Shown here piece by piece: positions 10,053-21,106 of a stretch of DNA of 64,000 nt. The notes under the pieces were generated by a model that was not told the DNA's origin, made no database searches, and saw only the letters and a list, made by a program, of their open reading frames with translations. The stretch is from Selaginella moellendorffii (taxonomy: Eukaryota; Streptophyta; Lycopodiopsida; Selaginellales; Selaginellaceae): positions 546,399-610,398 of the forward strand of contig NW_003314312.1 of NCBI RefSeq assembly GCF_000143415.4, given 5' to 3'. Position 1 is the first letter of the stretch. The number at the start of each line of letters is the position of its first letter. Made by a program: the position numbers and the translations under genes.

Positions 10053-10365
10053 GCACACGTGAATTTGGAGCTGAACTTCAAGCCCGTTACACTATGAACC
10101 TAAGGTCTGATACAATCCCACAAGCACCAACTCCCCGTATCTAACACTTGCACGCAAAATGGTGTCAAACGGTGTTTGGCATGATTTTAGCCTAACGTGA
10201 GGAGGAGGGTACTCCACCAACTAGAGCAGCGTGGAGCTTGACCTTAGACCCAAGCCAAATGCAAAACAAGGAGCAACACAGTCTAGCAGAAGCCAAACTA
10301 ATATCTCAAGTGGTCGGACATGCATTCTAACCACTATCCCTACTATACATTTGAAATCCCCCACA
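10049..10365 (-). repeat. LTR of the older minus-strand element (family B)
   Basis: On the minus strand it begins TGTGGGGGATTTCAAATGTATAG and ends GTGCTACA. It is the partner of the primer site at 2484-2495 and was separated from it by the young insertion. It is related to the LTR copies at 43434-43958, 54800-55468 and 57383-57914 but is shorter (317 bases). Confidence 0.75.
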
Positions 10366-11490
10366 GGACCCCCCCCCCCCCCCCCCCTCCTTCCCCAGTT
10401 CCCCCGCTCCCCCGCTCCCCTGCCCTTCTTTCAGGAACACATGCTTTGGGCTTTCACCCCAAGCCTCCCTTAGTACCAAGAGTTAATCTTTGGGACAAGC
10501 TCAAAACTTACTAGATATGGAATGTTCTTAAATTGCGAATTTGGACATGGGGCAAACACTATTGAATTCAGGACAATCTTTATATTCCATAGATATGTCA
10601 AATGAGAAAATCTAGACACTTTCCATAAATAACATTTGGGACCGAAACGAGACTAACAATGATAGTGAGGGTGTTTGGCAAACATGATAAGCTATCATTT
10701 GATGATATTGAGAGACTAATCTCAATATGTAAAGGTTCTTACCAAGTGAGTGTAAGACAGAGAAAAAACGAATTAAAAGGCAAGCAATGCAACTTTAAAG
10801 TAAGATGCTATATTGAGAAGTTAGCCTAGAGTGAGTGTAATTTCAGCATTTAAAATGCCTTTCACTACCTTCTTTTTATCCTTGTCATTTAGCTTTAGTA
10901 TAGGATTTTCCTTTCACATTAGTGGTAAATTCATGTCAACCTGTAAAGTTGTGAGACTCTCTATGTTAAAATCACTATTTTCCAAATTGACTTGTGGTTG
11001 CAAATCTTGGAGTTATTGAGTGATTTCTATGCTAATCTTTTTCTTTTGGTGCTATTAATAGTTGGGGATGATTTCTGCTTCATCATCACTCCCTTCATCT
11101 TGGCTTTCAAATTTAACCTTTCTTCGTTAGGCTCTAATTATGACATAGACGCTAAGTAGCTTTTCTATATTTGATCATTCTACCTCAATGTATCTAGTTA
11201 TAAATTGCGTATCCTTGGGAGGCTTATCATTCTTACTTGATAATTCAACTTGATTGTATGGCCTAGGATAGTGAATAGGAGTCTTATCTTGATCATACTA
11301 TTTTGACTTTTCATAATTTTTAAGTCTATTATAACTTCTAGACTGATCATATTCTCTAGGCCGATTATAGTATCTAAGCCTATTTTCCTCATGGCTAAGT
11401 GGATAATCTAAAAAATTACCCTTAAGTGGAAAAGTGTAAAGTTTCCTCAACTTCACCGTAAGCTGCAAGTGCCATCCCCATGAAGTGAGT
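10366..11490. other. Low-complexity and unassigned sequence
   Basis: A C run (about 10369-10388) is followed by sequence resembling an LTR piece (CTTTGGGCTTTCACCCC near 10447, the reverse of a motif in the chromovirus LTRs). After that comes AT-rich DNA with no recognisable coding region. The short open frames here show no domain. Confidence 0.5.
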
Positions 11491-11504
11491 AGTGGGGATA
11501 ATCC

Positions 11505-11745
11505 CAAGTCATAGGTAGAAAATGGTGCCATGCTTCTTGGCCAGTGCTTGGAGGGATTGGTGAGGCAGTCTTCCCAGGAAATGGAGGTGGCCAATTAGTG
11601 GTAGTCTGAAAGATGGGGATGGTGGTAACCACAACTGCTTAAAGAGGCCTCGAAGTACTGGGAGCAAGATCATGAGAAGCACGGTGACAAGCTCCATCAA
11701 ATGGGAGCAAAGAAGGGAATTTGGAGGGAGGTTCCATGGTGGCAA
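11505..11745 (-). pseudogene. Cytochrome P450 N-terminal fragment
   Basis: A minus-strand open stretch with a hydrophobic N-terminal anchor followed by the proline-rich hinge PPSPSFRLPLIGHLHFLG and then HQSLQALAKKHGTIFYL. This is the classic start of a microsomal P450 (PPxPxxxPxxGHL, then the A-helix region). The frame decays soon after. The C-terminal half is not downstream; a different P450 fragment lies upstream at about 11950-12246, so these are scrambled relics. Confidence 0.7.
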
Positions 11746-11943
11746 CTATAGTTGGGACTTCAAAAGGATCTGATCGCATTTTGGAAAGGCATTCTGGCAA
11801 ACATGCAAGACAAACATTGACTTCCATATCACAGTTAGAGCATGGCATTTGCACAGCTTCCAAGGTAGGTGTCACGAAATATTATAGCAAAGATATACAA
11901 GATTCATGCATTTCATCATGCTAAAAGCTCGCTACTGACGATG

Positions 11944-12246
11944 CTACTTTGATATCAGTAATAAGTCAGCAGCAGAAAAGTGGTGAGCCAAGAGATTGCC
12001 CGGAGGTATGGCCAGGACTTCCATTTGATTCGGGACGAAGAGCATTGGATGGTCGTGTGTAGAGTGGAGCAAGGGGTGGAGTTGAAATACTTGGAGACAG
12101 GACTCGTCCACCATATGGGAGCGTCCAAACAACGGTGTCCAGCTCCTCATGAACTTTGGTCGAGACGTGTGGATTATAATCTCTCTGAAGGTCCACTCGA
12201 AAAGAGTATCAGTCCCATGATCTGTAACACAAAACACTGGCGTCAA
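11944..12246 (-). pseudogene. Cytochrome P450 I-helix to K-helix fragment
   Basis: The minus strand shows an I-helix-like HGTDTLFEWTFREIIIH (normally AGTDT), then across a frame change KVHEELDTVV and VDESCL, and a PPGNLLAHH segment matching the usual 'IPPGT...VN.WAI' region. Frameshifts and missing residues, including no visible heme-binding FxxGxxxC, mark it as a pseudogene. It lies 5' of the N-terminal fragment on the same strand, so the order is not that of one gene. Confidence 0.65.
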
Positions 12247-12329
12247 TGCAAAAGCTCCAGCATAAGGTCGGATCGAGCTTTAGCTCTGCACTTTCTGGAG
12301 ACTGCTCAAGCAGACAGCTTTTAATAGCT

Positions 12330-13580
12330 GGTGGAATTGACCATCATGAGAAATTTTTGGACCTTTCAAAGAGAGTTAAATTAAAGGTATCAGAAGGTAT
12401 TTTCATTGTGGTCTGATTTTTTCTCTTGCCTATAAACGCAGCACCATTCATGCAGTAGCTACAGCTCCAGTACTTCCCTGCTCATTGCACTCTTCTTTTT
12501 ATGCATTACAACTCAAATGTTTTGATGATCAAGAAGTCCATATGGTGGCGTTGATCAGTAGTGTGACTTTTCTTAGAAATTTTTGTCTTTGGTTTATAAT
12601 AGAAATAACCATATCACAAACCAAATAACAAAACTAGTGATAAAAAATTAAGCTATAGACTATAAACGAAATTGTGAAATATCATTCATGCCTATCATAC
12701 ATTTTTTGTTGACTAAGCAGAGATGCCATGGTCGTTAGATGTCCTTGACACGAAGAGAACCCGTTCTATAAATTTTGAGTGTTGAATTTGGGTATATACG
12801 CTGATTCGAATCTTTTGGTCTTTTTCCCACCCATAATTTTAAATCCAGGTCAGACTTATGCGTCAATTGACCCTTGCTTATATACCTACATCAGTCATCG
12901 TTCTCCTAGCTATGACATCCTGGAAGATAGTTCCACTTATGAGGTAGGTACAGGAGTGGGGTAGAGATAACTCAAATGCTGGCTCTACACTGCTTTCTAT
13001 CATCTCGCAAGTTCTTATGGAGATCAAGGAGGTGGAATTTTGAGCAGCGGCAGGGGGTCTGCCTAGATAAAAAATCTCAGTATTACTTCCAGCAGGCAAC
13101 AGTTCCATTTGCAATGTATTTAATAAGTATAAGTATTAGTGCTGCTACTTGCTTTCCTGGATGTCTGGGTGCGACCCTCCAATTAAATCTAAAACCTACA
13201 ATGAGAAGATATCAGCTGAGATCCTGGCGTTTGCTACTCAAGTTGGAAATTCTATTCGCTCCTACGAATTTTCTCTTCAACTTCATGATCACAAGCCCAA
13301 CAATTGACAACACTTGGACAGAAACAGAAGTCATCACCTTTGATGGCAAGTTGCAGACATTCTCAAGGTTGATTCCATTTTCCCATATTGTAAACTAACT
13401 CCAGAGCGTCACGCCTTTTTAGAGCACAAACCATGTCAGTTTTATTGTTAATAACAAAGCTTACCAGACCGTCAATGTATATTGACTATTGGGACACCAA
13501 CTTTCCACATGGCAGTGTCAATGGAGCTTAGCAAAGCATAAGGACCTGGCTATGCTTATAAGCCCAAAAATGGTTAACAA
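12330..13580. other. Unassigned intergenic region
   Basis: About 1.2 kb with no gene I can support. A short open stretch at 13191-13307 on the plus strand (ending TGA at 13305) has gene-like composition but no domain that I recognise. A TATAAG at 13557-13562 lies about 45 bases before the dirigent start codon and may be its TATA box. Confidence 0.5.
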
Positions 13581-13606
13581 AGAGAGAAAAAAAGAAACAG
13601 AGAAAG

Positions 13607-14134
13607 ATGAAGCTATTCATGTGGGTGATGATAGTAGCCATAGCATTTCTCCTAGTTCATAGTTCTAGTCCCCCGAAGAGGCCACCTTCAATGCTTTTCT
13701 ACTTCCACAGCACTGTCCTCAACGAAACCCATCCAGATGCCAACACCGCCCAGGTAGTCGCGGCCCCGCGTTCCAATCTCACTGTCCTGGGCTATGGAAC
13801 CATGGTTGTTTTCGACGATCCGCTCACTATGGATTACTCCCCTGACTCCACACCTGTTGGAAGAGCACAAGGATTTTATGTCTACGACCAACTGACAAAA
13901 GAGTCGGTCAGTGCAATTTTTGTTTTCACGGCGCTCTTCAACCAGGAGGATGGCTTCAACGGGACTCTAAACTTCGTGGGCGCTGATCCTGTGTTGTCGC
14001 CGTACAGGGACATATCTGTTGTGGGTGGTACGGGTGACTTTGAGCTGGCAAGAGGAATCGCGAGGCTTTCGACTCAATCCATTTCTGGCGTTACCTTTGT
14101 TCTCAAAGTCGTGGTCACCTTGTTCTACTTTTGA
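13607..14134 (+). CDS. Dirigent family protein
   Basis: 175 residues, a single exon starting at the first ATG. Residues 1-19 form a signal peptide (MKLFMWVMIVAIAFLLVHS). The rest is a dirigent beta-barrel domain with the family signatures LFYFHSTVLN, GTMVVFDDPLT, VGRAQGFYVYD, FTALFN, TLNFVGADP and SVVGGTGDFELARG. Dirigent proteins are secreted and guide stereoselective coupling of phenoxy radicals in lignan and lignin-like chemistry; the substrate cannot be read from sequence. The length is typical for the family. A possible TATA box is at 13557-13562 and a poly(A) signal at 14277-14282. It lies at the left edge of the gene island. Confidence 0.93.
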   Translation: MKLFMWVMIVAIAFLLVHSSSPPKRPPSMLFYFHSTVLNETHPDANTAQVVAAPRSNLTVLGYGTMVVFDDPLTMDYSPDSTPVGRAQGFYVYDQLTKESVSAIFVFTALFNQEDGFNGTLNFVGADPVLSPYRDISVVGGTGDFELARGIARLSTQSISGVTFVLKVVVTLFYF

Positions 14135-14276
14135 CATATAATAATATTATTGTCACTCGATCAGCCATCACTCACTACTAAAGTTGATATCATTATATTA
14201 CCATTATTAAATAATTATTCTCAACGTTTACATATCTCAAATAATTTGTGAATTTGAAACTATCTTTTCCCAATGA

Positions 14277-14282
14277 AATAAA
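14277..14282 (+). terminator. Candidate polyadenylation signal of the dirigent gene
   Basis: AATAAA, about 143 bases after the stop codon of the dirigent gene and just before the next gene. Confidence 0.5.
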
Positions 14283-14382
14283 GCTTGATTATTCAAAGTA
14301 AAAGATTCGAGATTCTCTTTTTGACCGTTTGACCCGAATATCTTGGGTATCTGGAGTTAGGGTTTTTCTGTGTTTTGGATCC

Positions 14383-15549
14383 ATGGCGGAGGAGCTGGTG
14401 CTCGACTCGGCGATCCGCGACTGGGTGCTGGTGCCGCTGTCGCTGGTGATGGTTCTCATCGGCGTGCTGCGCCACTTCGTCTCCAAGTGTATGTCCTCGC
14501 AGCCGGAGCCCGACGCCAAGGCTCTCAAAGAATCGTGAGTTTTTTTTTCTTTGTTTTGGCGAGCTTCTTCTTCTCATCTCGCTCTTGTAACTTTCTTCAA
14601 GGCAAATTGTTCTTCGCGCCAGGTACCTGAGAGCGGCTGCGAATTACATTCCTGCCAAGTCTTTCCGGATGAGAAAATCCTATTTCAACAACGAGGTAGG
14701 CGAGAAAAAGGAAAAATGCTACTTTTCTTTGCGGTCAAGAAGAAAGAACGCTGATGCTGTATTTTCTCTTGTGCCAGGAAAATGGGCTGTTACATGTTCC
14801 AAAGGGCCAGGGCCAGAACGTCCAGGCTCAAATGCTTTCGGACCCAAACATGGCAATGGACATGATGAAGAAGAACTTGTCCATGATCATTCCTCAGGTT
14901 TGGCGTTCCAAAATCTTGTCTCGGTCTCGACGTTTCTTTTCCAGACTTTAACCTTTGCGTGGGTGAACTTCTTCTTCTCCGGATTTGTCACCGGTAATAC
15001 TTTATACCAGCCTTTCTTCTTTAAGTGCATCGTTTGCCTGCAGCCAAAATTCCTTTCCCGCTCACGCAAAGATTCCGAGGGATGTTGCAAAATGGAATCG
15101 ACTTGAGCTCGGTGGATGTGAGCTATGTCAGCAGCCGTTCATGGTAAGCTGCTAGCAAGGTTAAGTTTCATGCTCGGTGTGTATCGACAGGTATTTCTTA
15201 AATCTTTTCGGGTTGAGAGGCCTCTTCAGCTTGATCCTCGGAGAAGACAATGGTGAGATTACGTCTTCCGTGCTCGCATTCTAAGTCTTTTGGTCGTTTG
15301 GCTCGACTTGCAGCCACCGATGATACCCAGAAGCTGATGCAAACGCAAATGGCGATGCAAATGGGCGGGTTTGGAGCCGATCCTGCAAAGGTGAGAAGCT
15401 TTCTAAGATTTCACAGGGAACGCTCAAACTTTTTCATGGAACAGGCCCTTGGAGCTGAGAAAGAAGGTCTCGACTTAGTCCAGCACGAGTGGCTTCTCCC
15501 CCAGATCGAGCAGCGAGCAGCAGCAGTGTTGAGCCAGATTCTCGCGTAG
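14383..15549 (+). CDS. EMC3: ER membrane protein complex subunit 3 (EMC3)
   Basis: Eight exons by GT-AG rule: 14383-14534, 14623-14695, 14778-14897, 14945-14993, 15044-15143, 15191-15252, 15314-15390 and 15445-15549. They sum to 738 bases and 245 residues, the normal EMC3 length. Signatures are an N-terminal [21 protein letters not shown] membrane segment split here by its context, [50 protein letters not shown] and [22 protein letters not shown]3 is an Oxa1-type insertase core subunit that helps insert transmembrane proteins into the ER. Introns are 46-88 bases. The start ATG follows an in-frame-free leader and gives the expected MAEELVLDS. Confidence 0.93.
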
Positions 15550-15732
15550 CTCGCTCGATCACAAAAAAAAAGAAAAAACAGAGAAGAGAAGAGACCATTT
15601 TCGAAGTAGGCTGCTCACGCAATACTTGCTCTCGACAACAACCAAAAACTTACAAGAAAAAAGAGAGAGAGAAACAAAGGATAAAAGGAATTTATTTTTA
15701 GCAAAGTTCTATCGCTCCATCTTCCAAGGTGT

Positions 15733-15740
15733 TATAAAAG
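15733..15740 (+). promoter_or_regulatory. TATA box of the SIP aquaporin gene
   Basis: TATAAAAG, 58 bases before the start codon at 15798 and 184 bases after the EMC3 stop. Confidence 0.6.
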
Positions 15741-15797
15741 GCGTGCCCAATGATTTGGAGCTGGAACCCAGATTTTTAGGGCAGAGGGGAGCGAGTG

Positions 15798-16696
15798 ATG
15801 GGGATGCTCAAGCTCATCCTCGCGGATGCCGCCATCTCCTTCTTGTGGGTGTTTTGCACGTCGTGCATCGGCGCCGCGACCGAGATTATCGCGTCGTGCG
15901 CGGGCGTGGAGGGCGATCGCAAGTTTTACATCGTCTTTGGCCTCATCGCGCTGCTCATCGTCGTCTTCTCGGCTCTGGCCCAGGCGATTGGAGGCGCGAG
16001 CTGGAATCCAACCGCGGTGCTCGCCTTCTCGGGCGTGGGAGTGGGCGATTCAATCTTCAATCTGGCGCTCCGGATCCCCGCGCAGGTACTGAGACCAGTT
16101 TTTTCCCTCTTTTTTTTTTCTTAGCGTTTGATAAGTTAGTGTTCTTCCCAAAGTTTTCTTTTTTTTTTCTTCTGGATGTAATGGATCGATCTCCTTTGTT
16201 GTTTGCTTCTAGGCTGTGGGATCTGCCGCTGGAGCTCTGGCGATTTTCGAGCTGATGCCGTCGAGTTTCAAAAGAACTCTAGGGGGCCCAAGCCTCAAGG
16301 TGGATTTGCGAACGGGGGCGATCGCCGAGGGGCTGCTCTCGTTCATAATGTCGTTCGTGGTTTTGTGGGCGGTGTTGCGAGGCCCCAGGAACGCTGCTCT
16401 CAAGTCAGGGATCATCATCTCCACCACCATCGCGCTCATCGTGCTGGGCTCGGGATACACTGGCCCAGCCATGAATCCTGCCAATGTAAGTCGAGAAGAA
16501 TCCTCCTTTTTCTCCTCCTCGGTTTGATTTCTTTGATTTCTTCCAGGCGTTTGCGTGGGCGTACGTGAACAAGAGCCACAACACCAACGAGCACTTGTAT
16601 GTTTACTGGCTAACTCCATTGCTGGGCTCGCTGGCCGCGTCCATGGTTTTCAAGCGGATGTTCGCTCTCGGGCAAAACAAAGAGAAGACGGCCTAG
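15798..16696 (+). CDS. SIP1: Small basic intrinsic protein (SIP-type aquaporin)
   Basis: Three exons, 15798-16085, 16213-16485 and 16547-16696, give 236 residues. The first pore motif is the variant NPT (in GGASWNPTAVLAF) and the second the standard NPA (GPAMNPANAFAWAY), which is characteristic of the SIP subfamily. The C-terminus is Lys-rich (QNKEKTA). Six membrane segments can be followed. Plant SIPs sit mainly in the ER membrane and pass water or small solutes. Both introns fall on codon boundaries. It starts at ATG 15798 downstream of a TATA box. It is convergent with UPL5. Confidence 0.92.
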
Positions 16697-16970
16697 ATAA
16701 ACAAACTGGCCATCTTTCTTTCTTTCTCACACATCCATTTATTATTATACTCTCTTTTTACTTCCTCACCAAATCACGATTCTTTATGTAAATTAAAAGC
16801 GCCTGAAAAAAAAACGAGAGAAGATTACAAAGAAGACCTACGCAATTTACATTGTACGCTTTGATCAGATGCCATGACAAGCGAAGAAGGAAACGATCTT
16901 ATTTTCACCTTCGCTTATTGAGAAAGAGAGAGAGAGAGAGAGAGGAAAAAAAAAAACGAGACCCTGATCA
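16697..16970. other. Short convergent 3' intergenic region
   Basis: It holds the 3' ends of SIP (plus) and UPL5 (minus), a (GA)n run at about 16925-16944 and poly-A stretches. No gene was seen. Confidence 0.6.
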
Positions 16971-19900
16971 TCAAGCAAATCCAAAGCCTTCCGCAATGTG
17001 ATCGGCCGTGATCGCGTAGAGGCTTCTGTGCATCACGTCAAAGCTCGAGTAAGGCGGCAGTATCAACTGGTAGAAGCAAGTGTGAGCCGTCGGCAACCAA
17101 GTCACGTTGGTGAGCGACTTGTGGATGTGGAACTTCGACGTCAAGCCTGCGAATCCCTCCGGCGGTAAATGCGTCACCGACGTTGCGAAGAACAGCAGCT
17201 TTCTCCGTCTCTCGGGGGACATCTCTTCTACCACCTGAGAGAAAGCGGTAAGAGTTTGCAAAGAACAAAGAAGACCAAAAGAAAGCATACCTCCCAAAAC
17301 CATCGAGCTTGCTCGTCCGAGGCGGTGTAATCGTGGTACTCGGTGTGCTGCTTCCAGTCTTCCACAGAGATCTCGCGATCTTTGCCGTAGAGCATCAGGT
17401 CCAGATCCTCGAGATCCAGCGGGCGAAGAAACTGGTGGATGGAGGTGTTGGACAGCAAGTCGGAGAAGCCTTGAGAGAACCACTTGACTTGGTCTGCGAC
17501 TGCGGCCACGAGACGCCTCTGGACCATGAGATCCACAAAGTGACGCCGGTTCGTGCTGGTGACTGCCATATCCTTCCCGCCGGGACAAAGCTCCAGCACC
17601 TTTCGTGATCCCAGGAGTTCCATCTCGGTTACGAACGTGAGGCCCAGCGTGTCCGAGTCGATGCTGTCCGGGTCCATTTCTAGGATGTTTTTGCAGCTCG
17701 CGTACAGTGCCGGGTCCGCGTCTCTCGAGTCTTCCCAGGTTATGGGAAGGCCAGCCAGCTGCTTGAAGAAGAAGAGAGCAAAGGTGACGTCTACCTGGAC
17801 TCTGTGCATCATAGCCAGCGCTATAACTCGTCCACAGAATTTGAAGTACGTGAGATGTCCAGGATTGACTCCGGAAGCTGCAAGAGAAGAGAGGAGTTTA
17901 AAAGAGAGTTCACAAAAGCAAAGAAAAAACAAAGAAGAGTATACGTACCTGGATTTGGATAGAATCTTCTTCTGTCGTTGGGACACGGCAGAAACAACGC
18001 AAACTGAGGATTGAAGATCTCCTTGCAAACCATGAAGAACCACTCTCTCAAAACACCCGGCCCTGTCGCTTCCTCTGACGAAAACTCCACCGAAAGGCCA
18101 CCCTGTATGTTCTCCGCTTCCACGTAAACCAGTTGCTCGAGTGACTCCGTCAGGAGCTGCGAACGCTGGATAACAATCTCCTGGCGTTCCTCGTGGTCGT
18201 CCTGCGGCTCCGGTAGCATAGCCATGACGAGCCGCTTCTTCGAGTCAAACTCTAAAAAGCGCTTGTACTCAAGCAGCCAAAAGTCGTGATCTTGCCAGCG
18301 TGACTGACTAACCAGCACATTCAAGGCCAAGCGTTGGCTTCGCAGCAGCGACAAGAGCTTCATCGACGAGATATCGGAGAGTTTCGCCACGGCATGGAGC
18401 CCCTTGAGCACGAACAAGAATGGAGCACGAGCAAACGGCCTCTCCTCAACCCCTTGTGTGCTTCTCGGCCCTCCCTCTTGAAACTTTTCGTGCTGCCAGA
18501 GTACCGTGACCAAGCACTTGTCCAGCTCCACCAGCAGCCTATGGAAAATACTATCCAGCCACCCCGCTGTTCCCACTTGCTGTGCCTGTGCCTGTGCCTG
18601 AGTTGTCTCATCACTGCATCCCAGTCTCAACTCCAAGTAATCCATGGAACTATTTCCCGGATCTTCCGAGTCGACCACCTTGCACACTGCCATCGACTTG
18701 CAGATGTGCGTGATGAAAGCGGTGAAGTCCTTGGCCTCTTTGATATACGACGAGAACTCTTGGCCTGGAAAGCTACGATAGTCCTGTAGACGAGTTAACA
18801 AGCTCTCGGCCAGTTCGTTAGCAAACGGGGAAAAGTCACTCACAATGGTCTCGGCCTTCACCTCATGGAAAAACGGATTGCCGTGACCGGCATCACTGCC
18901 ATCCAGCAGCCGGGCCAGCGCACTCCGGCACGAGCGATACAGTGGGTGGCTTGGAGCACTCTTTGACAGGAGCTTGCAAAAGTCGAGAAGAACCGGCGCC
19001 GAGTGGCAATGCAAGTGAACCGGCAAGTAGTCATCGTTGCCAGTCAGGAAGAACTTGATAGACTCCTCGGCGCAGACCCTGTTGGACTCCACCGGCGAGA
19101 GGAGCAGCATGACGAGAGCGGACGTTGCTCCAGACAGCTGAAACACCTGCATGTGTTCTAGCACCGGTACTGACTTGGATGTCATCTTCAAAAACTCCTG
19201 GACCCCCGTTCTCACGCTATCCTGGCACTGCGTCAACTTTGATCCTAGCCTGCTAACTTCGTCCCCGGACAAGCCATACATCTTCCGGATCGTCGCCACC
19301 AAGTCGTTGATAAGCTGCCAAGAGTGAGGAAGCGCCGTGCTGCGCATCCGCGCCACGAGATGGAGCGTCGCATCGTTGGTGACATGACAAGTCTCCAGTG
19401 ACTGATCGTGCTGGAGCTGGCGGCCACCAAAAATCAGCCTTTGCTCGAGAAGAGGCAGGCCTGTCCGGACAAGGATCTGCTGGTGGACCGACTCGATCGT
19501 GTCCGACGCTGTCGCGTGAAGAACAATCGTCTTGCCATCAATGTACGTCTTGACAAAGAACTGGAGATGTGACGAGGAACTCGAGCACGAAACGCCCCTG
19601 TCCACCTCCATAGCCACAGTCTCAGCTTTGTCTCCATCGGTGCTAGGACCTGGATCAATACCACCATCTCCTCCCTCTCCTTCCTTTCCAAATCCTTTGC
19701 TGCTACTACTACTGCTGCTAGACTCCTCTAAAAAGCCACCATCTTCTCTAGCACCACCCTCTTGATCGTCTGTTCTTCGCTGCCTCCCACTCGACTCGGC
19801 GTCCTGTGGCTCCTCCCTCCTGGGACGAGCAGAGAACTCGATGGAACTGATGTCCAACTCCTCCAGCTTCCTTTTGCTGGATGGATTCCTTGGCGGGGGA

Positions 19901-20136
19901 ATCCGAGCTGCCGCCATGAAGCTCTCCTGTGCCCTATCGGCAGTGAGAATCGCCGCCGCGGCTGCCGCGGCCGCCGCTACCCTACTGGAAGATTCATCAG
20001 AGGAGCAACTCACCTCCATGCTCGTTGGCGCCGCCGCCATGGTTGGATCCCTGAAAGGCCCGCAAGAAACCATGGTCGCGTCGCGGATGTTCCTGAAGAG
20101 CCTCTGTAGCGACTGCACCAGGCCCGTCAGAACCAT
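16971..20136 (-). CDS. UPL5: HECT E3 ubiquitin-protein ligase, UPL5 type
   Basis: Three exons on the minus strand, 20136-17949, 17877-17291 and 17234-16971, sum to 3,039 bases and 1,012 residues. A low-complexity Ala/Ser/Glu N-terminus is followed by a ubiquitin-like domain at residues about 191-268 (FFVKTYIDGKTIVLHA... RLIFGGRQL). A C-terminal HECT domain has VLREWFFMVCKEIFNP and, near the end, HTCFYQL with the catalytic Cys at about residue 978. A ubiquitin-like plus HECT arrangement is specific to plant UPL5, which in Arabidopsis ubiquitinates WRKY53 during leaf ageing; that target is not implied here. Another in-frame ATG lies 21 codons in. It is head-to-head with the acyl-CoA synthetase gene, 970 bases apart. 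Confidence 0.92.
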
Positions 20137-21106
20137 CTAATTTGACCTAGGCCATGATCTGGGACGATCGCGCACCCCCCGCGATCGCGCGATCGCAAGA
20201 ACCCTAACAGCGATCGCTACGCGCAGATCCAGCGCCACTCACGGCGATGCCGCCCTCGCCATGGCGCGGATTATCGGCAGTAGCGATCGCCGCTCCACCG
20301 CCGAGGGCTAGATCGAGACCTCGCGCACAAAAACCAACACACAAGAAAAACAAAAAAAGAAAAAGAGAGAAAGAACAAAGCTCGACCGTACAGGGAATCC
20401 CCAAGAAGCCGCCGTACGAATATCCGGCCCTTTTGTAACGTTTTCTATACAGCGCGCTCCTGCCCGTTGGATGCCCGGCGCCATCCAACGGCGAAGAAAT
20501 GTTAGTCCGAAATGGCATCTTCCCGCGAATATGCCCGTGGCATAAGTTACGTGGGCGAGCAAGAAAAGAGGCGAGGCGAGAAAAGAGAGGCCATTCTTCT
20601 CGCATTTTCCAGTTGGAGGCCCAAGACGAAGATTGTCACCAATCCACCTAACAAAATGCCCAGAAAAAACCAAAGAATTTCGCCGAGTCAAAGCTCATGA
20701 CACCACCAAACCAATTCTCTCTTGTTATAAGCCACCACCATCTTGTTCCTCGATCCAAATCTCTTGATCCATCCGCTGCTTCCCTCGAATACGATCGTCT
20801 TCCTTGATCCAAACTTTTAGAGGGAATCCTTCCTGTTTGAAGCCAGTCGACGCAAAGTGTCCAGTAAGCCAGAACCATCGTTTTCCTTTGATCGATCACC
20901 ACCATCGTCTTCCTTGATCGACCACCACCATCGTCTTTTCCTTTGATCGATCACCAGCATCGTCTTTTCCTTTGATCGACCACCATCTTCCTTGATCTAG
21001 TCGCCAGCTCTCCTTGATGCAACAAGCCGGAGTCACCGTCTTTCTTTGATCGACCACGCCCCTATAGTTGCTCGGTCTAATCTTTCCGGATCGTCTGCTC
21101 GAACTC
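20137..21106. promoter_or_regulatory. Shared upstream region between UPL5 and the acyl-CoA synthetase gene
   Basis: The only intergenic space between two divergent genes, so it must hold both promoters and leaders. Near UPL5 it is rich in GCGATCGC palindromes (20165-20220). Near the plus-strand gene (about 20735-21060) it has imperfect direct repeats of the form CTTTGATCGA(C/T)CACCA(C/G)CATCGTC. Short open frames here look accidental. Confidence 0.6.
20870..21055 (+). repeat. Imperfect tandem repeats upstream of the acyl-CoA synthetase gene
   Basis: A core of about 20-35 bases (TTTCCTTTGATCGATCACCA, then CATCGTC or similar) recurs at least four times with small changes. It ends about 50 bases before the start codon, so it is probably leader or proximal promoter. 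Confidence 0.65.

Noticed and set aside
13191-13307. Possible exon of an unknown plus-strand gene
   Set aside because: A single short open stretch with no partner exons, start or domain that I can identify.
16971-17588. A 205-codon minus-strand frame over the UPL5 3' end
   Set aside because: Only its last part is coding; the rest is an alternative frame of exon 2. Splicing at 17291/17234 gives a complete HECT domain.
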